NCBI GenBank assembly: GCA_963665555.2
Contig: OY762308.1
Span: forward strand, 682,001 to 746,000
Direction of reading: 5' to 3'
DNA from: CAXXXW01 sp963665555
GTDB lineage: Bacteria > Pseudomonadota > Alphaproteobacteria > Thalassobaculales > Thalassobaculaceae
Length of the DNA stretch: 64,000 nucleotides
In this document: in pieces, positions 18,736 to 27,072 of the stretch
Numbering within the stretch: position 1 is the stretch's first letter
Layout: every line of letters begins with the position of its first letter
Translations under genes and position numbers: made by a program
The notes under the pieces: model-generated
The model's input: the letters and a program-made list of their open reading frames with translations, nothing else
Told to the model about the DNA's origin: nothing
Database searches by the model: none

Positions 18736-20871
18736 ATGAGCACCGACACCGCCGCCGTCCGGCGTCCGCTGGCGAAATTGCTGGACCCGAAATCCGCCGC
18801 CGTCATCGGCGCCTCCGACAACCCCTCGCGGATTGGCGGCCGGCCACTGCACTACCTGCTGAACGGCGCGTTCGAGGGCAAGGTCTACGCCGTCAACGCC
18901 AACCGCGACTTCGTGCAGGGAACCCGCGCCTACAAGTCCATCCTCGACGTGCCGGAGCCGGTGGACGCCGCCATCGTCGCGGTGCCGGCCAATGTCGTCG
19001 TCCGGACGATCGAGGACTGCGCCGCCCATGGCGTGGGCGCCGCCGTCATCTTCAGCTCCGGCTTCGCGGAGCAGGACGAACAGGGCGCCGCCTGGCAGGC
19101 GGAGCTGACGGAAATCTCCCGGCGCACCGGCATCCGGCTGCTGGGGCCGAACTGCCTCGGCGCCTTCAACGCGCGCACCGACTGGCTCGCCACCTTCTCG
19201 ACCAGCGTCGAGCAATACCCGGTCCGCCCCGGCCCGATCGCCATCGCCAGCCAGTCCGGCGCCTTCGGCAGCCACCTCTACACCGTCGCGGCCAAGCGCG
19301 GCGTGCGCTGCACCTATTGGGTCACGACCGGCAACGAGTCGGACGTGGAGCTTTCGGAATGCATCGCCTACTACGCCGAATCCCCCGAGGTCGGCGTGAT
19401 CGCGGTGTACGCCGAGGGCGCGCGCGACGGGCCGGGCCTGCGCGACGCGCTCGAACGCGCCTACCGCAACGAGAAGCCGGTGATCTTCCAGAAGGTCGGG
19501 CGCAGCGGCGCCGGGGCGGCGGCGGCGGCCTCGCACACCGCCTCGCTCGCCGGCTCGGACGCGGTGTACGACGCGCTGTTCCGCCAGTACGGCGTGTTCC
19601 GGGTCGATTCGATCGAGGAGTTGCTCGACATCGCGCTGGCCTGCCAGTCGGGCGCGATGCCGCGCGGCGACAAGCTCGGCATCATGACGATCTCCGGCGG
19701 CGCCGGCGTGCAGATGGCCGACACGGCCGAGGCCTGCGGCCTCGACGTCGCCCCGATGCCCGAGGCGCAGCAGAAGCGCCTGAAGGAGCTGATCCCCTTC
19801 GCCGGCGTGCGCAACCCGGTGGACATCACCGCCCAGGCGCTGAACGACATGAGCCTGGTCGGCACGTTCATGGAAAGCATGATGGACGAGGGCGGCTACG
19901 ACGCGGTGGTCGCGTTCTTCACCGTCGTCGCCGGCTCGCGCACGGTCTCCGACCGGCTGATCGAGACGCTGCGCGGCATCCGCGCGAAATACGCCAGCGC
20001 GCCGATGGTGCTCTCCATCGTCGCGCCGGAGGAGATCGTGGGCAATTACGAGGCCGCCGGCTACACCATCCTGGAGGATCCGGCCCGCGCGGTGCGCGCC
20101 GCCGCCGCGACGATCCGTTTCGGGACCGCCTTCGCGCGCGGCCTCGGCGCGGCGCCGCCGGCGCTTCCGGCCGGCGCGCTCCCGGCGCCCGAAGGCGCGG
20201 TGGGCGAGGCGGAGGCGCGCCGGGTGCTGGCTGCGGCCGGCGTGCCGATGGCCCCCTCGGTCCTCGCGGCGACGGCGGGAGAGGCGCGCGCCGCCTGGCG
20301 CGGGATCGGCGGTCCGGCGGCGCTCAAGATCGTCTCGCCCGACATCCTCCACAAGACCGAGATCGGCGGCGTGCGGCTCGGCGTGGACGGGGAGGACGCG
20401 GCCGCGGCCGCCTTCGAGGACATTATGGAGGCGGCCGGGCGCGCGCATCCCGGCGCCGCGATCGACGGCGTGCTGGTCTCCGGAATGGTGGGCGGCGGGG
20501 TCGAGACCGTGCTCGGCGTCGTCAACGATCCCGTCTTCGGCCCGGCGGTGATGTTCGGCCTCGGCGGCGTGTTCGTCGAGGTGCTGGGCGACGTGACCTT
20601 CCGCCTCGCGCCCTTCGGGATCGACGAGGCGCGGCGCATGATCGCCGAGATCGCGGGCGCGAAAATGCTGGAGGGCGCGCGCGGCGCGCCGCCGGCGGAC
20701 ACCGAAGCGCTGGCCGGGGCGCTGGTCGCGCTGTCGGTCTTCGCCGCCGCCAACGCGGACCGGATTTCCAGCATCGACGTCAACCCCTTCGTGGTGCGGC
20801 CGCGCGGCGAGGGGGCGGTCGGCGTGGACGCGCTGATCGTGCCGGCGGGCGGCGTCGCGGGCGGACATTGA
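18736..20871 (+). CDS. ADP-forming acetyl/acyl-CoA synthetase (fused alpha-beta)
   Basis: The product is 711 residues, the usual length of the fused NDP-forming acyl-CoA ligase. Domains in order are: a CoA-binding Rossmann domain (SAAVIGASDNPSRIGGRPLH), the succinyl-CoA-synthetase-like ligase domains with LLGPNCLG and SQSGAFG, the phospho-histidine site SHTASLAGSD (about residue 275), then an ATP-grasp beta domain from about residue 490 (LKIVSPDILHKTEIGGV, DINPF-like SIDVNPFVV). The family makes acyl-CoA from acid, CoA and ATP, releasing ADP, or runs in reverse. It may also be related to protein acetyltransferases, but no GNAT domain is present here. Substrate unknown. Confidence 0.88.
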   Translation: MSTDTAAVRRPLAKLLDPKSAAVIGASDNPSRIGGRPLHYLLNGAFEGKVYAVNANRDFVQGTRAYKSILDVPEPVDAAIVAVPANVVVRTIEDCAAHGVGAAVIFSSGFAEQDEQGAAWQAELTEISRRTGIRLLGPNCLGAFNARTDWLATFSTSVEQYPVRPGPIAIASQSGAFGSHLYTVAAKRGVRCTYWVTTGNESDVELSECIAYYAESPEVGVIAVYAEGARDGPGLRDALERAYRNEKPVIFQKVGRSGAGAAAAASHTASLAGSDAVYDALFRQYGVFRVDSIEELLDIALACQSGAMPRGDKLGIMTISGGAGVQMADTAEACGLDVAPMPEAQQKRLKELIPFAGVRNPVDITAQALNDMSLVGTFMESMMDEGGYDAVVAFFTVVAGSRTVSDRLIETLRGIRAKYASAPMVLSIVAPEEIVGNYEAAGYTILEDPARAVRAAAATIRFGTAFARGLGAAPPALPAGALPAPEGAVGEAEARRVLAAAGVPMAPSVLAATAGEARAAWRGIGGPAALKIVSPDILHKTEIGGVRLGVDGEDAAAAAFEDIMEAAGRAHPGAAIDGVLVSGMVGGGVETVLGVVNDPVFGPAVMFGLGGVFVEVLGDVTFRLAPFGIDEARRMIAEIAGAKMLEGARGAPPADTEALAGALVALSVFAAANADRISSIDVNPFVVRPRGEGAVGVDALIVPAGGVAGGH

Positions 20872-20876
20872 GAAAA

Positions 20877-20894
20877 GCCGGGCGCGCGCCCGGC
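20877..20894. repeat. Perfect 18-bp palindrome between two genes
   Basis: GCCGGGCGC is followed directly by its reverse complement in the 37-base gap between the synthetase and the GyrI-like gene. It could form a hairpin in the transcript; there is no T-run, so terminator function is uncertain. Confidence 0.5.
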
Positions 20895-20908
20895 CGGGAG
20901 GAACGGAC

Positions 20909-21373
20909 ATGGAAGTGGCGATCGAGGTCCTCGCGCCCCGGACGGCGGTGCTGCTGCGCCATGTCGGCCCGTACACGGAGGTCGTCACGGCCTTCGGGCG
21001 CCTGTCGGAATGGTTCGACGCGACCGGCCGGTTCGGGCCGGAGACCGGGGTGCTCGGCTTCTCCTACGACAGCCCGCTGCTGGTTCCGGCGGAAAAGCTG
21101 CGCTACGACGCCGCCTTCACCGTGCCGGAGCCCGTGGCGGACCTGCCCGAGGGCTTCCGCTGCGAGACGGTGCTGGGCGGGCGTTACGCCGTCGCGATCC
21201 ACAAGGGGGCGTTCGCCGGGATGGGCGAGTCCTTCGGCCGCATCTTCGACGAATGGCTGCCGGGGAGCGGGGAGCGGTTCGCGTGCGGGAAACCCTGCGC
21301 CGAACTCTACCTCAGCCCCTGGAACACGCCGGAGGCGGAGCTGCGCACGAAGATCGGCGTGCCGCTGCTTTAG
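20909..21373 (+). CDS. GyrI-like small-molecule-binding domain protein
   Basis: The product is 154 residues and consists of a single GyrI/SbmC-like (AraC effector-binding) domain: VLAPRTAVLLRHVGPYTEV at the start, GFSYDSP, GGRYAVAIHKG in the middle and the C-terminal CAELYLSPWNTP. There is no DNA-binding domain. Stand-alone members bind or hydrolyse small toxic molecules, or inhibit gyrase in E. coli. GGGAGG precedes the ATG by a few bases. It follows the synthetase by 37 bases and may be co-transcribed. Confidence 0.8.
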   Translation: MEVAIEVLAPRTAVLLRHVGPYTEVVTAFGRLSEWFDATGRFGPETGVLGFSYDSPLLVPAEKLRYDAAFTVPEPVADLPEGFRCETVLGGRYAVAIHKGAFAGMGESFGRIFDEWLPGSGERFACGKPCAELYLSPWNTPEAELRTKIGVPLL

Positions 21374-21391
21374 GAGCGCGGCCGGGCGGCG

Positions 21392-22021
21392 CTACGCCGC
21401 CAGCGTCGCCTCCGTTTTCGCGCGCACCTCGTCCATCGTCACCTCGGGCGCGAGTTCGACGACCGCGACGCCGCCCTCGACGATGTCGAACACGCCGAGA
21501 TTGGTGATCACGCGGTCCACCACGCCCTTGCCGGTGAGCGGCAGGGAGCACGCCTTGAGCAGCTTGGATTCGCCCTTGCGGTTGGCGTGGTCCATGATGA
21601 CGACGATGCGCTTGACGCCGGCCACCAGGTCCATCGCGCCGCCCATCCCCTTGACCAGCCGGCCGGGGATCATCCAGTTCGCGAGGTCGCCTGTCTCCGA
21701 CACCTCCATGGCGCCGAGGATCGACAGGTCGATATGCCCGCCCCGGATCATCGCGAAGCTCTCCGAGGAGGAGAAGTAGCTGGTCTTGTCGAGTTCGGTG
21801 ACGGTCTGCTTGCCGGCGTTGATCAGGTCGGGATCGACCTCGTTCTCCGTCGGGAACGGCCCCATGCCGAGCATCCCGTTCTCCGACTGGAGCGTGATGT
21901 CGTAGCCGTCGGGCACGTAGTTCGACACCAGCGTCGGGATGCCGATGCCGAGATTGACGTAGAACCCGTCCTCGAGTTCGGCGGCCGCGCGTTCGGCCAT
22001 TCCGTTCCTGTCCCAGGGCAT
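21392..22021 (-). CDS. scoB: Succinyl-CoA:3-ketoacid CoA-transferase subunit B
   Basis: The product is 209 residues with the class I CoA-transferase beta signature. The catalytic Glu lies in LQSENGMLGMGPF (about residue 49), preceded by NLGIGIPTLV, and MGGAMDLVAG occurs mid-protein. With subunit A it moves CoA from succinyl-CoA to acetoacetate or a related 3-oxoacid such as 3-oxoadipate. It lies 27 bases after subunit A and has GAGGAACGGGAC before the ATG. Confidence 0.88.
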   Translation of the reverse strand: MPWDRNGMAERAAAELEDGFYVNLGIGIPTLVSNYVPDGYDITLQSENGMLGMGPFPTENEVDPDLINAGKQTVTELDKTSYFSSSESFAMIRGGHIDLSILGAMEVSETGDLANWMIPGRLVKGMGGAMDLVAGVKRIVVIMDHANRKGESKLLKACSLPLTGKGVVDRVITNLGVFDIVEGGVAVVELAPEVTMDEVRAKTEATLAA

Positions 22022-22048
22022 GTCCCGTTCCTCCCCAAGCCGCGCGCG

Positions 22049-22744
22049 CTAAGCCGCGCGCGTGGTGCGGTTCTCGATCCGCTTCTCGTGCCGTCCCTCG
22101 AAGACGCGCTGCACATAGACGCCGGGCGTGTGGATCGCCATCTTGTCCAGCGCGCCGACGGGCACGATCTCCTCGACCTCGGCGACGGTGGTCCGCCCGG
22201 CCGCCGCGCATTCCGGATTGAAGTTCATCGCGGTCTTCCGGTAGGTCAGGTTGCCGGCGGCGTCGCCCTTCCACGCCTTGACGATGGCGAGGTCCATCCT
22301 GAGGCCGCGTTCGAGGATGTAGGTCTTGCCGTCGAACGCCTTGTGCTCCTTGCCCTCGGCGATTTGCGTGCCGACGCCGGTGGCGGTGTAGAAGCCGGGG
22401 ATGCCCGCCCCGCCGGCGCGCAGCCTTTCGGCCAGCGTGCCCTGCGGGTTGAACTCGATCTCCAGTTCGCCGGCCAGGTACTGCTGCATGAACAGGTCGT
22501 TCTCGCCCACATAGGAGGAGATCATCTTCGCCACCTGCTTGCCCTGGAGCAGCAGGCCGAGGCCGAAATCGTCCACGCCCGCGTTGTTCGAGGCGATGGT
22601 CAGCCCCTTTACGCCGGACGCCCGGATCGCCTCGATCGCGTTCTCCGGGATGCCCGAAAGGCCGAAGCCGCCGGCGGCGATGCTCATCCCGTCGCGCAGG
22701 ACGCCGTCGAGCGCGGCGGCGGCGTTCGCGTACACCTTGTTCAT
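22049..22744 (-). CDS. scoA: Succinyl-CoA:3-ketoacid CoA-transferase subunit A
   Basis: The product is 231 residues with the class I alpha-subunit motif AAGGFGLSGIPENAIEAI (about residues 23-40) and the CoA-binding region PGFYTATGVGT. GKTYILERGLRMDLAIVKAW and the C-terminal TPGVYVQRVFEG match acetoacetate-type (ScoA) enzymes better than glutaconate types. The ATG at 22744 follows CGGGAGAGACGG. It is the first gene of a two-gene operon with scoB and may serve ketone-body use or the beta-ketoadipate pathway, since an apparent 3-oxoadipyl-CoA thiolase lies elsewhere in the window. Confidence 0.88.
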   Translation of the reverse strand: MNKVYANAAAALDGVLRDGMSIAAGGFGLSGIPENAIEAIRASGVKGLTIASNNAGVDDFGLGLLLQGKQVAKMISSYVGENDLFMQQYLAGELEIEFNPQGTLAERLRAGGAGIPGFYTATGVGTQIAEGKEHKAFDGKTYILERGLRMDLAIVKAWKGDAAGNLTYRKTAMNFNPECAAAGRTTVAEVEEIVPVGALDKMAIHTPGVYVQRVFEGRHEKRIENRTTRAA

Positions 22745-22845
22745 CCGTCTCTCCCGGGGCCGGACCTTCTTCCGCGGCGGCTTTTCGCACATCCGGCGGC
22801 GCGGCGCGACACCGAAAAGGCGGGGCGCGCGGCGCGGCGGGCGGT

Positions 22846-23691
22846 TCAGTAGCGCTGGCCGCGCTTGTCCGGGTCCGCGCCCTCGTACAGCACGCGGCGC
22901 TTGATCTCGGTGTCGCGGCGGCAGAGTTCGAAATCCTCGTCCGCGAGGCGGCCCCGGGGCGGCCCGGCGACGGTGAAATGCCCGTACCTGTCCTCCCCCG
23001 CCACATGCGCGACCAGCGAGCGGTCGCCGCCGCGCTGGCGCATCGAGGGCTTGATGTAGCGGATCGCCGCGCCGATGCGCCGGTCGCCGGTCGTGTTGGG
23101 GCCGGAGGAATGGAACAGGTGGCCGTGGTGCAGCGAGGCCTGGCCGGGCCGCAACTCGATGTCCACGCCGTCCGCGTCGTCCACCTCGACCGCGACCTCC
23201 TGGCCCCGCGAGAGCAGGTTGTTGGGATCGAAGGTGTCGTTGTGGGGCACCTGGCGGCTCTTGTGGCTGCCGGGCACGAAGCGCATGCAGCCGCTGGCCG
23301 TCGTCGCCGGCGAGAGCGCGACCCAGGCCGTGGCCTCGTCCGCGTCGTCGAGGCCCCAGTAGGTCAGGTCCTGGTGCCAGGTGACGATGTTGGTCGAGTT
23401 GGCCTCCTTGATGAACAGCCCGCCGCTCCACACCAGCAGGTCCGGCCCCAGGATGCGCGCCATCGCCTCGACGATGGAGGGCTTGCGGACGATCGCGTCG
23501 AAGGAGGGGAGCAGCCGGTCCGGGTAGGAGCGCAGCATCGACAGCCGGGCCGGGTCGCCGGCCAGTTCGGCCTCGGCCGCCTCCAGGTCGTCGCGCGCGG
23601 CGCGGGCCTCGTCCTCCGTCACGGCGTCGATCGGGAAGACGAAGCCGTCGCGGTCGAAGGTTTCGGGAATGCTGTCGAGCGTGGGGGCCAT
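22846..23691 (-). CDS. Phytanoyl-CoA dioxygenase (PhyH) family protein
   Basis: The product is 281 residues, a non-heme Fe(II)/2-oxoglutarate oxygenase. The HxD pair is in VTWHQDLTYWG (about residue 105), the distal His in HHGHLFHSSGPN, and the 2-oxoglutarate-binding Arg probably in DRRIGAAIRY. The SGCMRFVPGSHK segment is typical of the family. Bacterial PhyH proteins hydroxylate diverse substrates, including ectoine, methylphosphonate and natural products; the target here is unknown. It is divergent from an HpcH/HpaI aldolase and is partly similar to a second PhyH protein 1.5 kb away. Confidence 0.88.
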   Translation of the reverse strand: MAPTLDSIPETFDRDGFVFPIDAVTEDEARAARDDLEAAEAELAGDPARLSMLRSYPDRLLPSFDAIVRKPSIVEAMARILGPDLLVWSGGLFIKEANSTNIVTWHQDLTYWGLDDADEATAWVALSPATTASGCMRFVPGSHKSRQVPHNDTFDPNNLLSRGQEVAVEVDDADGVDIELRPGQASLHHGHLFHSSGPNTTGDRRIGAAIRYIKPSMRQRGGDRSLVAHVAGEDRYGHFTVAGPPRGRLADEDFELCRRDTEIKRRVLYEGADPDKRGQRY

Positions 23692-23882
23692 CGCGCCGCC
23701 TCCGGGCCGGGTCGAACACGGGCGCGAGTATCTCCCCGCCGCGCGCCCGCCGCAAGGGAATTGGCGCCCCGCGCCGCCATCGCCGACGCGATTTCGCCGC
23801 CGCCGGGCTGGCGCGGCGGCGGCGAGCGGCGCTATGCTCCCGGCCGCGAATCGACCCCCGCCACAAGCCGGAGCGCCGCGCC

Positions 23883-24668
23883 ATGCGCCGAGTCAACACG
23901 CTGAAGAAGAAGCTCGCCGCCGGCCGGCCGGTCGTCGGCATGTGGGCCGGCCTGGCCGCCCCGGCGATCGTCGAGGTGGCGAGCCACGCCGGCTACGACT
24001 TCGTGATCGTCGACAACGAGCACGGCCAGATGGGCCTGGAGTCGACCATCGACATGATGCGCGCCATGGCCGCCGGCGGGGCGGAGCCGATGGTGCGGGT
24101 CCCCGGCAAGGACCCGGACTTCCTGAAGCGCGTGCTGGACGCCGGCGCGGCCTCGCTGATGGTCCCGATGGTCGATACGGCCGAACAGGCGCGCGAGATC
24201 GTCGCCGCCTGCCGCTACCCGCCGCGCGGCCGGCGCGGCTACGCGGCCCCGGCCATCCGCGCCTCGCGCCACGGGCTGGACGCGGACTATGTGGAGTGGG
24301 CGGACGAGGAACTGTTCCTCTGCCTCCAGGTCGAGAGCGCGGAGGCGGTGGCGAACGCCGACGCCATCGCGGCGGTGGACGGCGTGGACATGCTGTTCGT
24401 CGGCGCGAGCGACCTTTCCGGCGACCTCGGCGTGCTGGGCGAGACGGCGCATCCCGACGTGCTGGCGGCGATCGGGCGGGTGAAGGCGGCGGGCGCGGCC
24501 CATGGCAAGCCGCTCGGCACGATCCCGCGGCCCGGCGTCCCGACGGCGGACCTGGCGCGCGACGGCTTCCTGCTCGGCGCCGGCGCGCTGGACATCATGA
24601 TGGTCCGCGACGCCGCCCTCGCCGACATCGCCGCCTTCCGCGCCGCCAACGGCCCGCCGGACACGTAA
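23883..24668 (+). CDS. HpcH/HpaI aldolase family protein
   Basis: The product is 261 residues, a metal-dependent class II aldolase. GYDFVIVDNEHGQMGLES (about residues 38-55), LMVPMVDTAEQA and the metal ligands Glu in LQVESAEAV and Asp in DMLFVGASDLSGDLG are visible. The family cleaves 4-hydroxy-2-oxo acids to pyruvate and an aldehyde; 2-dehydro-3-deoxyglucarate or 4-hydroxy-2-oxoheptanedioate aldolases are the closest named types. The gene sits between two PhyH dioxygenase genes, which suggests but does not prove a shared pathway. Confidence 0.85.
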   Translation: MRRVNTLKKKLAAGRPVVGMWAGLAAPAIVEVASHAGYDFVIVDNEHGQMGLESTIDMMRAMAAGGAEPMVRVPGKDPDFLKRVLDAGAASLMVPMVDTAEQAREIVAACRYPPRGRRGYAAPAIRASRHGLDADYVEWADEELFLCLQVESAEAVANADAIAAVDGVDMLFVGASDLSGDLGVLGETAHPDVLAAIGRVKAAGAAHGKPLGTIPRPGVPTADLARDGFLLGAGALDIMMVRDAALADIAAFRAANGPPDT

Positions 24669-24728
24669 ACCCCGCTGGCGGCCCGGCGCGCGGCGGTGTA
24701 GGATGGGGCGAAACGGGGCGAGGCGGCC

Positions 24729-25086
24729 ATGCGGATTGGGGAATTGATCGGGGCGCTGCTGCGCAAGCACCTGACCCGGAACCGGGCCGAGATCGGCATG
24801 GGGATCGCCGGGCTGGGCGCGCTGGTCACGCCGTTGCTGCTGTGGATCTCCTCCGACGACGAGCGCGGACAGGCCGCCCGGCAAAGGGTCGCCGGACGCG
24901 CTGAAGATGGTGCTGATCTTCGGCTTCGGCTGCTTCCTGCTGGCGATCTGGTTCGCGCAATACGCCGCCCCGGAATACATCGATCCCGACCAGGAGCGCC
25001 TGCCCAGGCCCGGCGAGCTTCCGCTCTCGCGGGAGGACGCCGAGCGCCGGGCGCGCCGCCGCGACAGCTGGCGCGACGTGGGCTGA
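24729..25086 (+). pseudogene. Small two-helix membrane protein, apparently frameshifted
   Basis: The first frame gives MRIGELIGALLRKHLTRNR and a membrane helix (GIAGLGALVTPLLLWIS). About base 24866, at GCGCGGACAGG, the sensible reading moves to another frame and gives DALKMVLIFGFGCFLLAIWF, a second helix, then a charged tail PLSREDAERRARRRDSWRDVG before TGA at 25084-25086. The span is one base more than a multiple of three, so removing one base yields a 118-residue two-helix protein. The alternative is two separate short genes. Function is unknown. Confidence 0.55.
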
Positions 25087-25138
25087 GGCGTCCCGCCCGG
25101 CCGGGAAGGGGAGCCGCGCCGCCGCCCCGCCGCCCCGC

Positions 25139-26005
25139 CTACGCCGCCGTGCGCCCGGCCGCCGCGCCGTCGTAATAGACCCGGCGCTGCGCCGCGTCCG
25201 CCCTGGCGTGGGCGGCGACGGCGGGCGGGTCGAAATCGCCGGCCGGCTCCGGCTCCAGTTCGAAATGGCCGTAACGGTCGGTCCCGCGCACCAGCGTGGC
25301 GCTGTCCCAGTCCGAAAGCGCCTGGCGGGCCGAGGTCGGCGTGTAGCGGATGCCGACGCCGATCCGCCGGTCGGCGCTCCGGTTCGGGTCCGAGGCGTGG
25401 GCCAGCCGGTAGTCGAACAGCGCCGCCTCGCCCGGCTCCAGCTCCAGGTGGACCGCCCGGGACTCGTCGACGCCCTCGATCGCCTGGCCGCGCGTGAGCA
25501 TGTTGTCGGGCGCCCATGTGTCCACATGCGCCCGCGCCGGCTCCCTGTGCGATCCCGGCAGGATGCGCAGGCAGCCGCTCTCGACGGTCGCGGGCGAAAG
25601 CGCCAGCCACACGCTGACCAGCGCGTCGGTCTCGACGCCCCAGTAGTTGCTGTCCTGGTGCCAGGAGACGTATTTCGCCGAGCGCGCCTCCTTCACGAAC
25701 CAGTGCGTCGTCCAGCACAGGATGTCCGGCCCCGTCAGCGGCTCCACCAGGTCGAGGATGCGCGGTTCGCGCACGACATCGGCCAGCCACTTGAACAGCA
25801 GGTGGCTCTTGAAGCGGTAGGACCCCTGGAAGGGGTCGCCGGGACGCGGCCGGTCCTCGGTGAAGATCGGGCCGCGGTCGCGTTCGCTCCCCTCGAAGGC
25901 CGCGCGCAACCGCGCCGCCTCGTCCGGCGCGAACACCCGCACGGGCGCGAAGCACCCGGTTTCGCGGTAGGCGGCGACGGCGGCCGCGTCCAGCCCGGCT
26001 CCCAT
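25139..26005 (-). CDS. Phytanoyl-CoA dioxygenase (PhyH) family protein, second copy
   Basis: The product is 288 residues. The Fe(II)-binding HxD is in VSWHQDSNYWG, followed by SGCLRILPGSHREP, ALFDYRLAHASDPN with the distal His, and DRRIGVGIRYTP for 2-oxoglutarate. The C-terminal DRYGHFELEPEP tail parallels DRYGHFTVAGPP in the first PhyH protein, so the two are paralogues of the same subfamily. The ATG at 26005 is selected because GGGAGGGGATC lies directly upstream; the open frame extends further but lacks such a site. Divergent from trmJ. Substrate unknown. Confidence 0.88.
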   Translation of the reverse strand: MGAGLDAAAVAAYRETGCFAPVRVFAPDEAARLRAAFEGSERDRGPIFTEDRPRPGDPFQGSYRFKSHLLFKWLADVVREPRILDLVEPLTGPDILCWTTHWFVKEARSAKYVSWHQDSNYWGVETDALVSVWLALSPATVESGCLRILPGSHREPARAHVDTWAPDNMLTRGQAIEGVDESRAVHLELEPGEAALFDYRLAHASDPNRSADRRIGVGIRYTPTSARQALSDWDSATLVRGTDRYGHFELEPEPAGDFDPPAVAAHARADAAQRRVYYDGAAAGRTAA

Positions 26006-26123
26006 GATCCCCTCCCTCGTCCCGATCCCGTTCCCGCGCATGATCGCCCGGCCGCGCCGGGAATGCAAACGCGGCGGAATCGCTCTACAACCCGGCGCGG
26101 CGGGGACGGGGAGGGGAGCGGCC

Positions 26124-26897
26124 ATGGCCGGCACCGATCGCAAGCGCGCGGGCGCGGAGGATAAGGGGCCGGCGATCGTCCTGGTCGAGCCGCAACTCGG
26201 CGACAATATCGGGGCGGCGGCGCGCGCCATGCTGAATTGCGGGCTGATGGACCTGCGCCTGGTGCGCCCGCGCGACGGCTGGCCCAACCCCCGGGCCGAG
26301 GCGATGGCCTCCGGCGCGGCGGCGGTGCTGGAGCGCGCCCGCGTCTTCGCGTCCACGGCGGGCGCGGTCGCCGACCTCGACCTCGTGCTGGCGACGACGG
26401 CGCGCGAGCGCGACATGGCGAAGACGGTGCTGACGCCGCGCGCGGCCGCCGCCCGGCTGCGCGGGCATGTCGCGGCCGGCGGCGCGGCCGGCATCCTGTT
26501 CGGGCCGGAGCGCGCCGGGCTGGTCAACGACGACGTGGCGCTCGCCGACGCCGTGGTCCAGGTCCCGCTCAACCCCGCCTTCTCCTCGCTCAACCTGGCC
26601 CAGGCGGTGCTGGTCGCGGGCTACGAGTGGCTGCAGGCGGCGGGCGCAACGCCGGAGGAGCGGCGCTGGGGCGCGGCGCCGCCGGCCACGCTGGCGGAGC
26701 GCGAGTTCTTCCATGCCCGGCTGGAGCGCGAACTGGAGGCGGCCGGGTTCCTCCACCCGCCCGACCTCGCGCCCACCATCCGGCGCAACCTGCGCGCGCT
26801 GTTCGCCCGCGCCGCGCTGACCGGGCAGGAGGTGCGCACGCTGCACGGCGTGCTGAGCGCGCTGACGGGGCGGCGCGGCGGCGGGGAAGGGGCGTAG
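26124..26897 (+). CDS. trmJ: tRNA (cytidine/uridine-2'-O-)-methyltransferase TrmJ-like
   Basis: The product is 257 residues, a SPOUT-family RNA methyltransferase. VEPQLGDNIGAAARAMLNCG near the N-terminus, ILFGPERAGLVNDDV and the knot motif LNPAFSSLNLAQAVLVAGYE are diagnostic of TrmJ, which methylates the ribose at position 32 of tRNAs using S-adenosylmethionine. The ATG at 26124 follows GGGGAGGGGAGCGG. It lies upstream of rpsD but a good promoter separates the two. Confidence 0.88.
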   Translation: MAGTDRKRAGAEDKGPAIVLVEPQLGDNIGAAARAMLNCGLMDLRLVRPRDGWPNPRAEAMASGAAAVLERARVFASTAGAVADLDLVLATTARERDMAKTVLTPRAAAARLRGHVAAGGAAGILFGPERAGLVNDDVALADAVVQVPLNPAFSSLNLAQAVLVAGYEWLQAAGATPEERRWGAAPPATLAEREFFHARLERELEAAGFLHPPDLAPTIRRNLRALFARAALTGQEVRTLHGVLSALTGRRGGGEGA

Positions 26898-26946
26898 CGG
26901 CCCCGCGGGCGCGCGCCGGCCGCCCGTCCGCCGGCGCCCGCGCGGC

Positions 26947-26974
26947 TTGACAAGGCGGCGGGCGGGCCTATAAC
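26947..26974 (+). promoter_or_regulatory. Sigma-70-type promoter of rpsD
   Basis: TTGACA (26947-26952) and TATAAC (26969-26974) are separated by 16 bases, the strongest promoter match in the window. Transcription would start near 26981, leaving a leader of about 90 bases before the rpsD ATG. Confidence 0.65.
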
Positions 26975-27072
26975 GCGCCGGCCATTTCCGGGAACGCGGG
27001 GCGCGCCCATCGAGGCGGCGTCCCCGGCCGCGAGGCCCTACCGGGACAAGACGAACGCGAAAGGAACGCGCG

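Noticed and set aside
20877..20894. The palindrome as a rho-independent terminator
   Set aside because: It has no following T-run and lies only 14 bases before the next start codon, so it is listed only as a palindrome.
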